From positions 1 to 28,928 of the forward strand of contig CAYWUY010000037.1 in assembly GCA_964461535.1 (NCBI GenBank): a stretch of DNA of 28,928 nt, in the 5' to 3' direction. Below, one piece after another: positions 8,466-16,372 of this stretch. The position numbers and the translations under genes were made by a program. This DNA is from Flavipsychrobacter sp964461535. Its GTDB lineage: Bacteria > Bacteroidota > Bacteroidia > Chitinophagales > Chitinophagaceae. Every line of letters starts with the position of its first letter. Position 1 is the first letter of the stretch. The notes under the pieces are model-generated. The model saw only the letters and a program-made list of their open reading frames with translations, did no database searches and was not told where the DNA came from.

Positions 8466-10088
8466 CTACTTTAAAAGATTAGTAATGGGTTTACCTATAC
8501 AAGCATTGGGCATCTGTATATGTAGTAACGCTGCCAATGTAGCGGATATATCAGCCATTGTTACCTGCTCATATGACTCTCCTTTTTTAATACCCCACCC
8601 CATCCATAATAAGGGGATGTGCGTATCATAAGGATTCCATGTACCATGAGTAGTGCCTAGAGAATCTGACGACTCGTACCAACCGGGCTGTAAAATAACC
8701 TGTAGCTGACCAGAACGACCTTTATTATAACCATTGATAGCCATTTGCTTTATATGATCTGGAATAGCCGTATTATTTACATTTTCCATATCAATAACAA
8801 AAGCCACCTCTTTATATGACATTAGCTTTGCTGACACAGTAGCTTTTATTGCTGTCCTATCTAGCTTTGCAGAAGCTATAAGAGAATCATTCAAGAAAAT
8901 CTGGTAATTAGTAAAATGATTACACAGCTTATCATATCCAAACTTGGCTTTTAGTTCGGTATTCACATCTTTAAAAATTTGTTTACCCACTACGCCGGCA
9001 TATATATTATTACGCTCTAAAAACTTAGGATTGTGTGCTGCACCATGATCTGCTGTTAGAAAAACAACATATTCATTTTTACCTATATTTTTATCTAAAT
9101 ATTTAAAGAATGTGCTAATTTCTTGATCTAACCTTAGATAAGTATCTTCAATTTCTATGCTGTTAGGTGCAAACTGGTGTCCCACATAATCGGTGCTGGA
9201 TAAACTAACACATAAAAAATCTGTTTCAGACTCTTGGCCTAGATGCTCTCCACTAATACAAGATTTAGCTAATTCTAATGTTATGGTATTACCTGCTGGA
9301 GTGGCCTTTAGCATGCTGTAATTCTTAACATACTTATGTGGGAATGTAGGTGCAGTTTCTCCCGAAAATGGTTTTTCAAACCCATTTGAATCAGTCACAC
9401 TCTGTACGTAAGAAGCTATAGGATATAAGGTTTCCCAAGATTGAGCTGTTAAACTATCTGCTAAATGCCTGTTATTAAAGATTTTAAGCCAAGAGGGATT
9501 GGGATTAGAATAAAATGAACTGCTTATAAATGTACCTTCTTCATCATTATACCAGTAAGCCGCATTAGCCATATGGCCAGCAGGCAAAATACTTCCCCTG
9601 TCTTTTAATGCAACGCCATATACCCTAGACTTTTTATTGGTAGCCAATTTCAACTCATCTGTAATGGTGCTAGCCAATAAATTTTTAGGACTCATTTTAC
9701 CTGCCTTACAGTTATTACATCCTATTGGCGTTACAGTATCATCATCGGTACAATACACCTTTTTATCTGTAGCAACTTCTACCCAATCGTTACCGGCAAT
9801 ACCATGTAGTGCAGGTACGCTGCCAGTATATATGCACGTGTGCCCTGGTGCAGTAAACGATGGTAAATAGTTGATCTGGGTATTCTGACAATTATAGCCC
9901 GACTGCATTAATCGCTTAAAACCACCGCTACTATATCTATCGTAATATCTATATAAATAGTCCCACCTCATTTGGTCTACTACAATACCTACTACCAATT
10001 TAGGCCTAGGTATATTATTTTTTTCTTTTGCAATAGCAGGCAGAACACTTGCAACAAAAGCAGATATGAGCAATAAATAACGTTTCAT
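8466..10088 (-). CDS. pafA: PafA-type alkaline phosphatase (phosphate monoesterase)
   Basis: I start at the ATG at 10088 because it opens directly with a signal peptide (MKRYLLLISAFVASVLPAIA); an upstream in-frame ATG at 10115 adds nine uncharged residues. The 540-residue protein then carries catalytic residues at the same numbers as characterised PafA: T79 in PSFTAPGH, N100 in GNDW, and K162/R164 in LKDRG. D38 in VVDQMRWDY and the later SSTDYVGHQ and TADHGA segments supply the zinc ligands. The Lys/Arg pair is associated with monoesterase rather than diesterase activity. It should release phosphate from organic phosphomonoesters outside the cytoplasm. It is a single gene with its own terminator. 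Confidence 0.93.
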   Translation of the reverse strand: MKRYLLLISAFVASVLPAIAKEKNNIPRPKLVVGIVVDQMRWDYLYRYYDRYSSGGFKRLMQSGYNCQNTQINYLPSFTAPGHTCIYTGSVPALHGIAGNDWVEVATDKKVYCTDDDTVTPIGCNNCKAGKMSPKNLLASTITDELKLATNKKSRVYGVALKDRGSILPAGHMANAAYWYNDEEGTFISSSFYSNPNPSWLKIFNNRHLADSLTAQSWETLYPIASYVQSVTDSNGFEKPFSGETAPTFPHKYVKNYSMLKATPAGNTITLELAKSCISGEHLGQESETDFLCVSLSSTDYVGHQFAPNSIEIEDTYLRLDQEISTFFKYLDKNIGKNEYVVFLTADHGAAHNPKFLERNNIYAGVVGKQIFKDVNTELKAKFGYDKLCNHFTNYQIFLNDSLIASAKLDRTAIKATVSAKLMSYKEVAFVIDMENVNNTAIPDHIKQMAINGYNKGRSGQLQVILQPGWYESSDSLGTTHGTWNPYDTHIPLLWMGWGIKKGESYEQVTMADISATLAALLHIQMPNACIGKPITNLLK

Positions 10089-10147
10089 TAATACAGATTT
10101 GATGCAAAAGTGCAAAGTTCGTTAGGAATACCCAGTTATATTTTTAT

Positions 10148-10155
10148 TAATTTCG
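10148..10155 (+). promoter_or_regulatory. Possible -7 box for the alpha-oxoamine synthase gene
   Basis: TAATTTCG differs from the Bacteroidota -7 consensus TAnnTTTG at one position and lies 81 bp before the start codon. No clear -33 TTG is visible at normal spacing, so this is tentative. Confidence 0.3.
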
Positions 10156-10236
10156 CACCGGATTTGAGAAAGATCATTTCCTGCTACCAAATAGCATCAT
10201 TACTTTCATAACAAAAATAATAAAATCATTACGAGC

Positions 10237-11487
10237 ATGGATATTTTTGCCAAATTCGAGAACAGATTAGGACCTATTGGAGATTATGCTGAAAAATCTC
10301 CTGGCTATTTTGCTTTTCCTAAGTTGGAAGGTGAAATTGGAAATAGAATGAAGTTTCGCGGACAAGATAAAATTGTTTGGAGCTTAAATAACTATTTAGG
10401 ATTAGCTAATCATCCTGAAATTCGCAAAGCTGATGCTGATGCAGCAGCAGAATTTGGTTTGGCATCTCCTATGGGTGCTCGTATGATGAGTGGAAATAGC
10501 GATTATCATGAAGATCTTGAAAATCAACTAGCTGCTTTTGTAGGTAAAGAATCAGCAATGTTGTTCAACTTTGGTTATCAAGGTATGGTATCTACTATCG
10601 ATAGCCTTTGTGGTCGTCATGATGTAGTAGTATATGATGCAGAATCTCATGCATGTATCATTGATGGGCTTCGCATGATACCTAGTCACCGCTATGTATA
10701 CAAACACAATGATGTAGAAGATTGTGAAAAACAATTGGCTCGTGCTACAGAAATGACTAAAAAGACCGGCGGTGGTATACTTGTTATAACCGAAGGTGTA
10801 TTTGGCATGAGTGGTAACCAAGGTAAAATAAAAGATATAGCTGCCCTAAAATCTAAATATGAGTTTAGACTATTTGTAGATGATGCTCATGGATTTGGTA
10901 CTATGGGTAAAAAAGGAGCCGGTATTGGCGATGAACAAGACTGTATAGCTGATATAGATATCTATTTTTCTACGTTTGCCAAATCTATGGCTAGCATTGG
11001 CGGTTTCTTAGCTGCTGATAAAAAAATACTCACATATCTACGCTACAATATGCGTTCTCAAATATTTGCTAAGTCTTTACCATTAGCATTTGTAAAAGGT
11101 AATCTTAAACGTTTAGAACTATTAAGAGATAGACCAGAGTTACGCGAAAAACTATGGCACAATGTAAACAAATTGCAAAATGGTTTTAAAGAGCGTGGCT
11201 TTGACCTAGGTACTACAAATACACCTGTTACTCCTGTATTTATGAAGGGCGGTTTGTATGATGCGGTTCAGCTTACTTATGACTTACGCGAAAACTACCA
11301 TATATTCTGTTCAGTAGTAGTATACCCAGTAATACCAAAAGGGCAAATAGAACTTCGTATAATACCTACTGCTGCACACACAGACCAAGACATAGATGAA
11401 ACTTTGGCTGCTTTTGATGCTGTTCGCCATAAATTGGAAAACAAACTTTATCCTCAGGAAATGCCTAATGTAAATGCTAATGCATAA
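10237..11487 (+). CDS. Alpha-oxoamine synthase, serine palmitoyltransferase-like
   Basis: The 416-residue PLP enzyme belongs to the alpha-oxoamine synthase family (serine palmitoyltransferase, glycine C-acetyltransferase, 8-amino-7-oxononanoate synthase). The Schiff-base lysine is K249 in FSTFAKSMASIGG, H138 in AESHAC stacks on the cofactor, and DDAH at 215-218 holds the pyridine ring side. Overall layout, including SLNNYLGLANHP and the FDLGTTNTPVTP segment near the C-terminus, resembles bacterial serine palmitoyltransferase, which condenses serine with an acyl thioester to begin sphingolipid synthesis. Bacteroidota also use close relatives with cysteate for sulfonolipids, so the amino-acid substrate is not settled. 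No threonine dehydrogenase neighbour supports a glycine C-acetyltransferase role. It is monocistronic, with a strong terminator behind it. Confidence 0.85.
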   Translation: MDIFAKFENRLGPIGDYAEKSPGYFAFPKLEGEIGNRMKFRGQDKIVWSLNNYLGLANHPEIRKADADAAAEFGLASPMGARMMSGNSDYHEDLENQLAAFVGKESAMLFNFGYQGMVSTIDSLCGRHDVVVYDAESHACIIDGLRMIPSHRYVYKHNDVEDCEKQLARATEMTKKTGGGILVITEGVFGMSGNQGKIKDIAALKSKYEFRLFVDDAHGFGTMGKKGAGIGDEQDCIADIDIYFSTFAKSMASIGGFLAADKKILTYLRYNMRSQIFAKSLPLAFVKGNLKRLELLRDRPELREKLWHNVNKLQNGFKERGFDLGTTNTPVTPVFMKGGLYDAVQLTYDLRENYHIFCSVVVYPVIPKGQIELRIIPTAAHTDQDIDETLAAFDAVRHKLENKLYPQEMPNVNANA

Positions 11488-11507
11488 TACATTGCTATAA
11501 TACATAT

Positions 11508-11542
11508 AAAGGGCTTGCTTTTTATTAGCAAGCCCTTTTTGT
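11508..11542 (+). terminator. Intrinsic terminator
   Basis: A perfect 12-bp stem (AAAGGGCTTGCT at 11508-11519, complement 11527-11538) with a 7-nt loop, followed by more T residues, lies 20 bp after the alpha-oxoamine synthase gene. Confidence 0.92.
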
Positions 11543-11568
11543 TTACTTATCTTTTTTGGTAAAGTAGT

Positions 11569-11599
11569 GCAACTATTTATAGTTGCTTTTATACTTTTG
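11569..11599 (+). promoter_or_regulatory. Promoter with overlapping dyad, upstream of RmlD-like gene
   Basis: TACTTTTG at 11592-11599 is an exact match to the Bacteroidota -7 box TAnnTTTG, 17 bp before the start codon. Immediately upstream is a perfect inverted repeat (GCAACTA, 4-nt spacer, TAGTTGC; 11569-11586) in the place of the -33 region, a possible operator. Confidence 0.5.
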
Positions 11600-11616
11600 C
11601 TCAAAAGCAATTTTTC

Positions 11617-12489
11617 ATGAAAGTATTTATTTCGGGTGCATCAGGACTAGTAGGTGGTAACTGTTTAAAGCATTTTACAGAACAAGGATGGAATGCCATT
11701 GGTAGTTATTTTTCATTTGCTACTGAGCATACTGTTTACTATGACACCCTACACCCCAATGATGAAAAAAACTTTGATGTAAAAGCTTTTGCGCCAGATA
11801 TTATTGTGCATTGTGGTGCTATGACTCATGTAGATATGTGCGAAACAAACATAGAAGAGAGTTATGAAAAAACTGTAAAAAGCACGCTCAACCTGATTTC
11901 GCTAAGTAAGGAATGCGGGGCTAAAATGGTTTATATATCTACAGATTACGTATTTGACGGAAAAAATGGACCTTACCGAGAGGATGCACCAGTGAACCCA
12001 CTTAGTGTATATGCCAAACACAAACTTGAAGCTGAACAAGCTGTAGTAAATGCCCTACCCGATGCTCTAATTCTTAGAGTAACAAATGTATACGGTAATG
12101 AAATAAGAGGTAAAAACTTTGTAGCACGTATTGTTGAGCAATGCAAAAACAAACAAAAACTGACACTTAAATTGCCATACGACCAATATGCGTCTCCGGC
12201 AAATGCTTGGGATATAGCTAGAGCAATGTTTGTACTACTAAGAGATGGCAAATGTGGCATATATAATATAGGGGGAACAGATTATATGAATAGAGTTGAA
12301 TTGGCTTTAAGAGTTCTGTCCTACTTTCCGGATGCAGCATATGAACTAATACCAATGAGCACAGCAGAGCTTAACCAGCCTGCTGCCAGACCATTACTAG
12401 GCGGATTTGTAAAGATGAAATTTAGTAATGAGTATCCCGATTTTCTTTTCGGAAATATTGATAGTTATATGCAAGAATTGCTAAAATAA
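11617..12489 (+). CDS. RmlD-like NAD(P)-dependent sugar-nucleotide reductase
   Basis: The 290-residue extended short-chain dehydrogenase has the nucleotide-binding motif GASGLVGG at 7-14, the STDYVFDG signature of dTDP-4-dehydrorhamnose reductases at 108-115, and the catalytic Y132-AKH-K136. Such enzymes reduce a 4-keto nucleotide sugar. The other rhamnose genes (rmlA, rmlB, rmlC) are not nearby, so the exact substrate cannot be fixed. It is transcribed toward the carotenoid cluster but is separated from the regulator gene by 73 bp holding a candidate operator. Confidence 0.8.
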   Translation: MKVFISGASGLVGGNCLKHFTEQGWNAIGSYFSFATEHTVYYDTLHPNDEKNFDVKAFAPDIIVHCGAMTHVDMCETNIEESYEKTVKSTLNLISLSKECGAKMVYISTDYVFDGKNGPYREDAPVNPLSVYAKHKLEAEQAVVNALPDALILRVTNVYGNEIRGKNFVARIVEQCKNKQKLTLKLPYDQYASPANAWDIARAMFVLLRDGKCGIYNIGGTDYMNRVELALRVLSYFPDAAYELIPMSTAELNQPAARPLLGGFVKMKFSNEYPDFLFGNIDSYMQELLK

Positions 12490-12512
12490 ATCTTTATGAA
12501 ATAATTATTAGG

Positions 12513-12565
12513 TTTTGTAAATTCAATTTTGTTTATCTTTACAAAAGAAAATTTAAACAAAATTG
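12513..12565 (+). promoter_or_regulatory. Promoter/operator of the CarH-like gene: two interleaved inverted repeats
   Basis: Two perfect inverted repeats interlock here. TTTTGTAAA (12513-12521) mirrors TTTACAAAA (12538-12546), and CAATTTTGTTTA (12524-12535) mirrors TAAACAAAATTG (12554-12565). The last arm contains the TTG start codon at 12563. The 11 bases before 12554 (AAAAGAAAATT) match the following TAAACAAAATT at nine of eleven positions. A possible promoter is TTG at 12515-12517 with TATCTTTA at 12534-12541. The four TGTnnA/TnnACA half-sites suggest binding by the MerR-type regulator encoded just downstream, that is, autoregulation. This is inferred from position and symmetry. Confidence 0.6.
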
Positions 12566-13444
12566 GATCAGTATCGCATTAATGATTTAGAAAGGCTATC
12601 CGGTGTAAAGGCCCATACTATACGGATATGGGAAAAAAGATATCAGCTTATCAGCCCTTCAAGGTCTTCTACCAATAGAAGATTCTACAATGGCGATCAA
12701 CTGAAAAAGTTGATGAATGTAGCTACGCTACTTGCACATGGGCATAAAATTTCTAATGTAGCTGCATGTTCTGATACAGAAATCAACAAACTACTAGAAC
12801 AACTTCATAACTCAGACTCTGATGAGGCTAAATTCAATGCCTATATCAATGATTTGACTGTAGCCATGGTAGCGTTTGATGAAGATTCTTTCAATAAAGT
12901 ATTTAAAGAGGTTACCGAGCAATATAGTTTTTATACCGGTATGCTATATGTGTTTTATCCTTTCTTAGCTAAAACGGGAATGTTATGGAGAATTAGCAAA
13001 ACACAACCCATACAAGAACACTTTGCAACTTCAATTTTAAGGAAAAAGATATTATCAACTATTGATAATTTAGACCCTCCAAAAGTAAACTGTAAAAGTT
13101 TTTTGCTCTTTTTATCTCCAAATGAATGGCATGAAATAGGACTACTTTTTGCAGACTACCTTATTCGTGCAAATGGCCACAAAACATATTATATGGGTCA
13201 GAATGTTCCATATGCAGATGTAAGAGACATTGGCTCATTAGTAGCACCAGACTATATACTTACATTCTATATTTCTCCTAAACCTAAGGAAGAAATAGAA
13301 CGAGAAATATCAAACTTATCAAAATCATTACTGGAAGTAGAAATACTTGTTGCCGGAGATAAGAACTTATTATCGGGAAACAAGTATGCAACTGACAACG
13401 TAAAGTATCTAAAAGATGTAAATAGTCTTTTAGCATTTCTTTAA
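12563..13444 (+). CDS. carH: CarH/LitR-like MerR regulator with B12-binding photoreceptor domain
   Basis: The 293-residue protein has a MerR helix-turn-helix (about 1-70; YRINDLERLSGVKAHTIRIW), a helical bundle (about 90-170) and a Rossmann-type cobalamin-binding domain (about 175-293). Both light-sensing signatures of adenosylcobalamin photoreceptors are present. The Wx9EH motif runs from W142 to E152-H153, and ExHxxG is E188-W-H190-E-I-G193, with H190 the expected lower cobalt ligand. The spacing matches Thermus CarH W131/H177 within two residues. In that family the B12-bound tetramer represses in the dark and falls apart in light. The TTG start is required: there is an in-frame TAA at 12554 and the first ATG (residue 51) would delete the DNA-binding domain. 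The gene directly precedes crtI. The name is by motif and context. Confidence 0.88.
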   Translation: MDQYRINDLERLSGVKAHTIRIWEKRYQLISPSRSSTNRRFYNGDQLKKLMNVATLLAHGHKISNVAACSDTEINKLLEQLHNSDSDEAKFNAYINDLTVAMVAFDEDSFNKVFKEVTEQYSFYTGMLYVFYPFLAKTGMLWRISKTQPIQEHFATSILRKKILSTIDNLDPPKVNCKSFLLFLSPNEWHEIGLLFADYLIRANGHKTYYMGQNVPYADVRDIGSLVAPDYILTFYISPKPKEEIEREISNLSKSLLEVEILVAGDKNLLSGNKYATDNVKYLKDVNSLLAFL

Positions 13445-13461
13445 ACAAATAATATTTTTTA

Positions 13462-13490
13462 TTGTCGACTTAGGTTCATAATATTGTTTA
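13462..13490 (+). promoter_or_regulatory. Possible crtI operon promoter
   Basis: A TTG at 13462-13464 lies 17 bp before TATTGTTT (13482-13489), an imperfect -7 box. The arrangement parallels that before the CarH-like gene (TTG, 16 bp, TATCTTTA) and would start transcription roughly 20 nt ahead of the TTG start codon. Tentative. Confidence 0.3.
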
Positions 13491-13530
13491 AATATTTCAA
13501 ACAAATCTTAAACAATTGTCAAACATCACA
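13483..13530 (+). promoter_or_regulatory. Candidate CarH operator: three tandem 11-bp direct repeats over the crtI start
   Basis: Three 11-bp units follow one another without a gap: CAAACAAATCT (13498-13508), TAAACAATTGT (13509-13519) and CAAACATCACA (13520-13530), each with an AAACA core at the same place. The middle unit holds the TTG start codon of crtI. An inverted copy, ATTGTTTA (13483-13490), mirrors TAAACAAT (13509-13516) across 18 bp, the same spacing as the 12-bp inverted repeat before the regulator gene. Tandem 11-bp repeats are the known operator architecture of Thermus CarH. Binding by this regulator is inference; the AT-rich background makes AAACA frequent. Confidence 0.6.
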
Positions 13531-15009
13531 ATTATAGGTAGTGGATTTGCTGGTTTGTCGGCAGCTAGCTTTATGGCTAAGGCAGGACACTCAGTAACTA
13601 TACATGAAAAAAATGACCTTATTGGAGGTAGAGCTCGTTGCTATTCAGCAAAAGGCTTCATGTTTGATATGGGACCAAGTTGGTATTGGATGCCTGACGT
13701 ATTTGAAAAATATTTTGCGTCATTTGGCAAAAAGCCATCTGATTATTATGATTTGGTTCAATTAGACCCGGGCTTCCAAATGATATTTGGAAAAGATGAT
13801 GTTTTAGAAATTCCTGCTCATATAAAAGATATCCATTCATTATTTGAATCAATTGAGAAAGGTAGTAGTGAAAAGTTGTCACAGTTTTTAGCACAAGCTA
13901 AGATTAAGTATGACATAGGCATGGGCACCATGGTATATAAGCCTTCGCTCTCGTGGATGGAATTTGCTAATTGGGAAGTAGTTTCAAATGCACCCAAACT
14001 ACAGATGTTTCAATCAGTAGCTAGCCACGTAAGAAGTTACTTTAAAGATCCCAGGCTGGTTGCTATGATGGAATTTCCTGTGTTATTCTTAGGGGCAATG
14101 GCAAATCAGATACCGGCACTGTATAGTATGATGAATTATGCTGCATTAGCCGGAGGTACATGGTATCCTATGGGTGGTATGACTACGATAATTGAGGGGA
14201 TGAGACTACTAGCGGAAGAATTGGGTGTAAAAATAATGACCAATAGCACGGTACAGAATATTGCAGTTAATGGGGAATATGCCCATTCTATAGAAACAAT
14301 ATCCGGCTTTTACAAAACTGACGCTATTATAGCTACAGGTGATTATCATCATATAGAGCAACAACTATTACCTGAAAAGTATAGAAATTATAATGAGTCT
14401 TATTGGGATAAGAAAACATTTGCACCATCAAGCTTAATTTTTTACTTAGGTATAAATAAAAAAATAAAAAAACTCATACATCATAATTTATTCTTTGATA
14501 CAGAATTAGATAAACACGCACAAGAAATATATAAAAACCCACAATGGCCAAGTGCTCCGTTGTTTTATGTTTGCTGTCCGTCGAAAACTGACCCACATGT
14601 GGCGCCAGAAGGAATGGAAAACATATTTATACTGATGCCAATAGCACCAGGACTAAAAGACACAGAAGAACTACGGGAACAGTATTATGATATTATAATA
14701 AGCCGTTTAGAAAACTTGTGCGAAGATTCTATAAAAGAAAACGTAGTTTACAAACGTAGCTATTGCATTAACGACTTTATAAAAGATTATAATGCATATA
14801 AAGGTAATGCATACGGATTAGCCAATACCTTAAATCAAACTGCGGTATTGAAGCCTACTTTAAGAAATAAAAAAATACGCAATCTATACTATGCCGGACA
14901 ACTAACCACTCCAGGACCTGGAGTACCTCCTTCTTTAATATCAGGAGAAGTTGCCGCCTCACAATTATTAAAACATCTAAAGCCAACAAAACATGAAGCA
15001 ACTGTTTGA
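13516..15009 (+). CDS. crtI: Phytoene desaturase CrtI
   Basis: The 497-residue flavoenzyme has the N-terminal dinucleotide-binding motif GSGFAG (8-13) followed by the HEKND/GGRA segment. The C-terminal bacterial CrtI signature is NLYYAGQLTTPGPGVPPS with SLISGE. It should convert phytoene to lycopene by successive desaturations using FAD at the membrane. The TTG start is forced: there is an in-frame TAA at 13489, no ATG precedes, and the first internal ATG (residue 20) would remove the FAD motif. Its end overlaps crtB by 17 bp, indicating coupled translation. Expression is probably controlled by the repeat array spanning its start codon. Confidence 0.95.
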   Translation: MSNITIIGSGFAGLSAASFMAKAGHSVTIHEKNDLIGGRARCYSAKGFMFDMGPSWYWMPDVFEKYFASFGKKPSDYYDLVQLDPGFQMIFGKDDVLEIPAHIKDIHSLFESIEKGSSEKLSQFLAQAKIKYDIGMGTMVYKPSLSWMEFANWEVVSNAPKLQMFQSVASHVRSYFKDPRLVAMMEFPVLFLGAMANQIPALYSMMNYAALAGGTWYPMGGMTTIIEGMRLLAEELGVKIMTNSTVQNIAVNGEYAHSIETISGFYKTDAIIATGDYHHIEQQLLPEKYRNYNESYWDKKTFAPSSLIFYLGINKKIKKLIHHNLFFDTELDKHAQEIYKNPQWPSAPLFYVCCPSKTDPHVAPEGMENIFILMPIAPGLKDTEELREQYYDIIISRLENLCEDSIKENVVYKRSYCINDFIKDYNAYKGNAYGLANTLNQTAVLKPTLRNKKIRNLYYAGQLTTPGPGVPPSLISGEVAASQLLKHLKPTKHEATV

Positions 15010-15829
15010 CGATGTATCGATAGCTTGTAGCAAAATGACTACTAACTCTTATAGTAGCAGTTTCTCTATTGGGGTATTTTGTCTGCATAGCAGGCTAAGA
15101 AATGCCATACATGCCATATATGGTTTTGTAAGATTTGCGGATGAAATTGTAGACACCTTTCATGATTATGATAAATTGGCATTATTTCATGAATTTAAAG
15201 AAGATACCTGGAAAGCTATAGAAAGAAGAATAAGTATGAATCCCATACTTAATAGCTTTCAAAAAGTAGTGCATCAATATAATATTGAGCATGAACTTAT
15301 TGAATGCTTTTTAGATAGCATGGAGATGGACTTGACTCAGCAATTTCATGACAGAGATAGCTATGATACTTATATTTTAGGCTCTGCCGAAGTTGTTGGA
15401 TTAATGTGCTTAAGAGTATTTACTGAAAATAATTATGCTTTATATGAAAAATTAAAGCCATCTGCTATGAAGTTAGGAGCTGCCTTCCAAAAGGTTAATT
15501 TCCTGCGAGATGTAAAGAACGATTATGAGCATCTTGGCAGGGTGTATTTTCCCGGGGTAGACTTCAATACCTTTAATGAATCTCAGAAGATAGCAATAGA
15601 AAGAGAAATAGAACAAGATTTTGAAGAAGCATTAATAGGTATTAAGCAATTAAACTCTGCATCTAGGTTTGGGGTTTATGTTGCGTACATATATTATCGC
15701 TCTTTATTCAATAAGATTAAAGCGGTACACCCTACACGGATTCTGATGGAAAGAATACGGATATCAACACCCAAAAAATTATCACTTTTATTGACTTCAT
15801 ACTTCAGGCACAGCTTAAGCATGTTGTAA
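14993..15829 (+). CDS. crtB: Phytoene synthase CrtB
   Basis: The 278-residue squalene/phytoene synthase has both aspartate-rich motifs that bind the diphosphates through magnesium: D50-EIV-D54 in YGFVRFADEIVD and D173-VKN-D177 in NFLRDVKNDYEHLGRVYFP. It condenses two geranylgeranyl diphosphates to phytoene, the first committed carotenoid step. It overlaps crtI by 17 bp and is followed by idi after 18 bp. Length and motif spacing are normal for bacterial CrtB. Confidence 0.95.
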   Translation: MKQLFDDVSIACSKMTTNSYSSSFSIGVFCLHSRLRNAIHAIYGFVRFADEIVDTFHDYDKLALFHEFKEDTWKAIERRISMNPILNSFQKVVHQYNIEHELIECFLDSMEMDLTQQFHDRDSYDTYILGSAEVVGLMCLRVFTENNYALYEKLKPSAMKLGAAFQKVNFLRDVKNDYEHLGRVYFPGVDFNTFNESQKIAIEREIEQDFEEALIGIKQLNSASRFGVYVAYIYYRSLFNKIKAVHPTRILMERIRISTPKKLSLLLTSYFRHSLSML

Positions 15830-15847
15830 ATACAAAATATATAAGAA

Positions 15848-16363
15848 ATGGAATTTATAGTACTGGTAGATGAGGCAGACAACGAAATTGGAGCAATGGA
15901 AAAGCTACAAGCACATGTAGAAGGTAAACTTCATAGAGCCATTTCTGTATTCATTTTCAATTCTAAAAAAGAGTTATTACTACAACAAAGAGCTTCCGGC
16001 AAGTATCACTCCCCTCTTTTATGGACCAATACTACGTGTAGCCATCCTCGTGTAGGTGAATCTCCGATAGATGCGGCTAATCGTAGACTGAAAGAAGAAA
16101 TGGGTATGAGCTGTGAACTGAATAAAGCATTTAGTTTTATATATAAAGCAGTACTTGATAACAACCTTATTGAACATGAATACGATCATGTGTTCATAGG
16201 AACTTCTGACACTACACCAGTAATTAATAAAGATGAGGTTGAAAACTGGAGATACATTAGTGTGTCTGAACTGGCAATAGAAATTAATGAAAAGCCGGGA
16301 CAGTTTACAGAGTGGTTTAAAATATGCTGGAACGACTATAATAATTTATTATTCAATAATTAG
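15848..16363 (+). CDS. idi: Isopentenyl-diphosphate delta-isomerase, type I
   Basis: The 171-residue Nudix-fold enzyme has the catalytic cysteine C64 in TNTTCSHPRVGE and the catalytic glutamate region IEHEYDHVF (E109/E111). Candidate metal-binding histidines are H23, H29 and H66. It interconverts isopentenyl and dimethylallyl diphosphate, balancing the supply for geranylgeranyl diphosphate. It sits inside the carotenoid operon, 18 bp after crtB and 9 bp before the SRPBCC gene, so isoprenoid supply is co-expressed with its use. Confidence 0.95.
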   Translation: MEFIVLVDEADNEIGAMEKLQAHVEGKLHRAISVFIFNSKKELLLQQRASGKYHSPLLWTNTTCSHPRVGESPIDAANRRLKEEMGMSCELNKAFSFIYKAVLDNNLIEHEYDHVFIGTSDTTPVINKDEVENWRYISVSELAIEINEKPGQFTEWFKICWNDYNNLLFNN

Positions 16364-16372
16364 CAGATAGCG

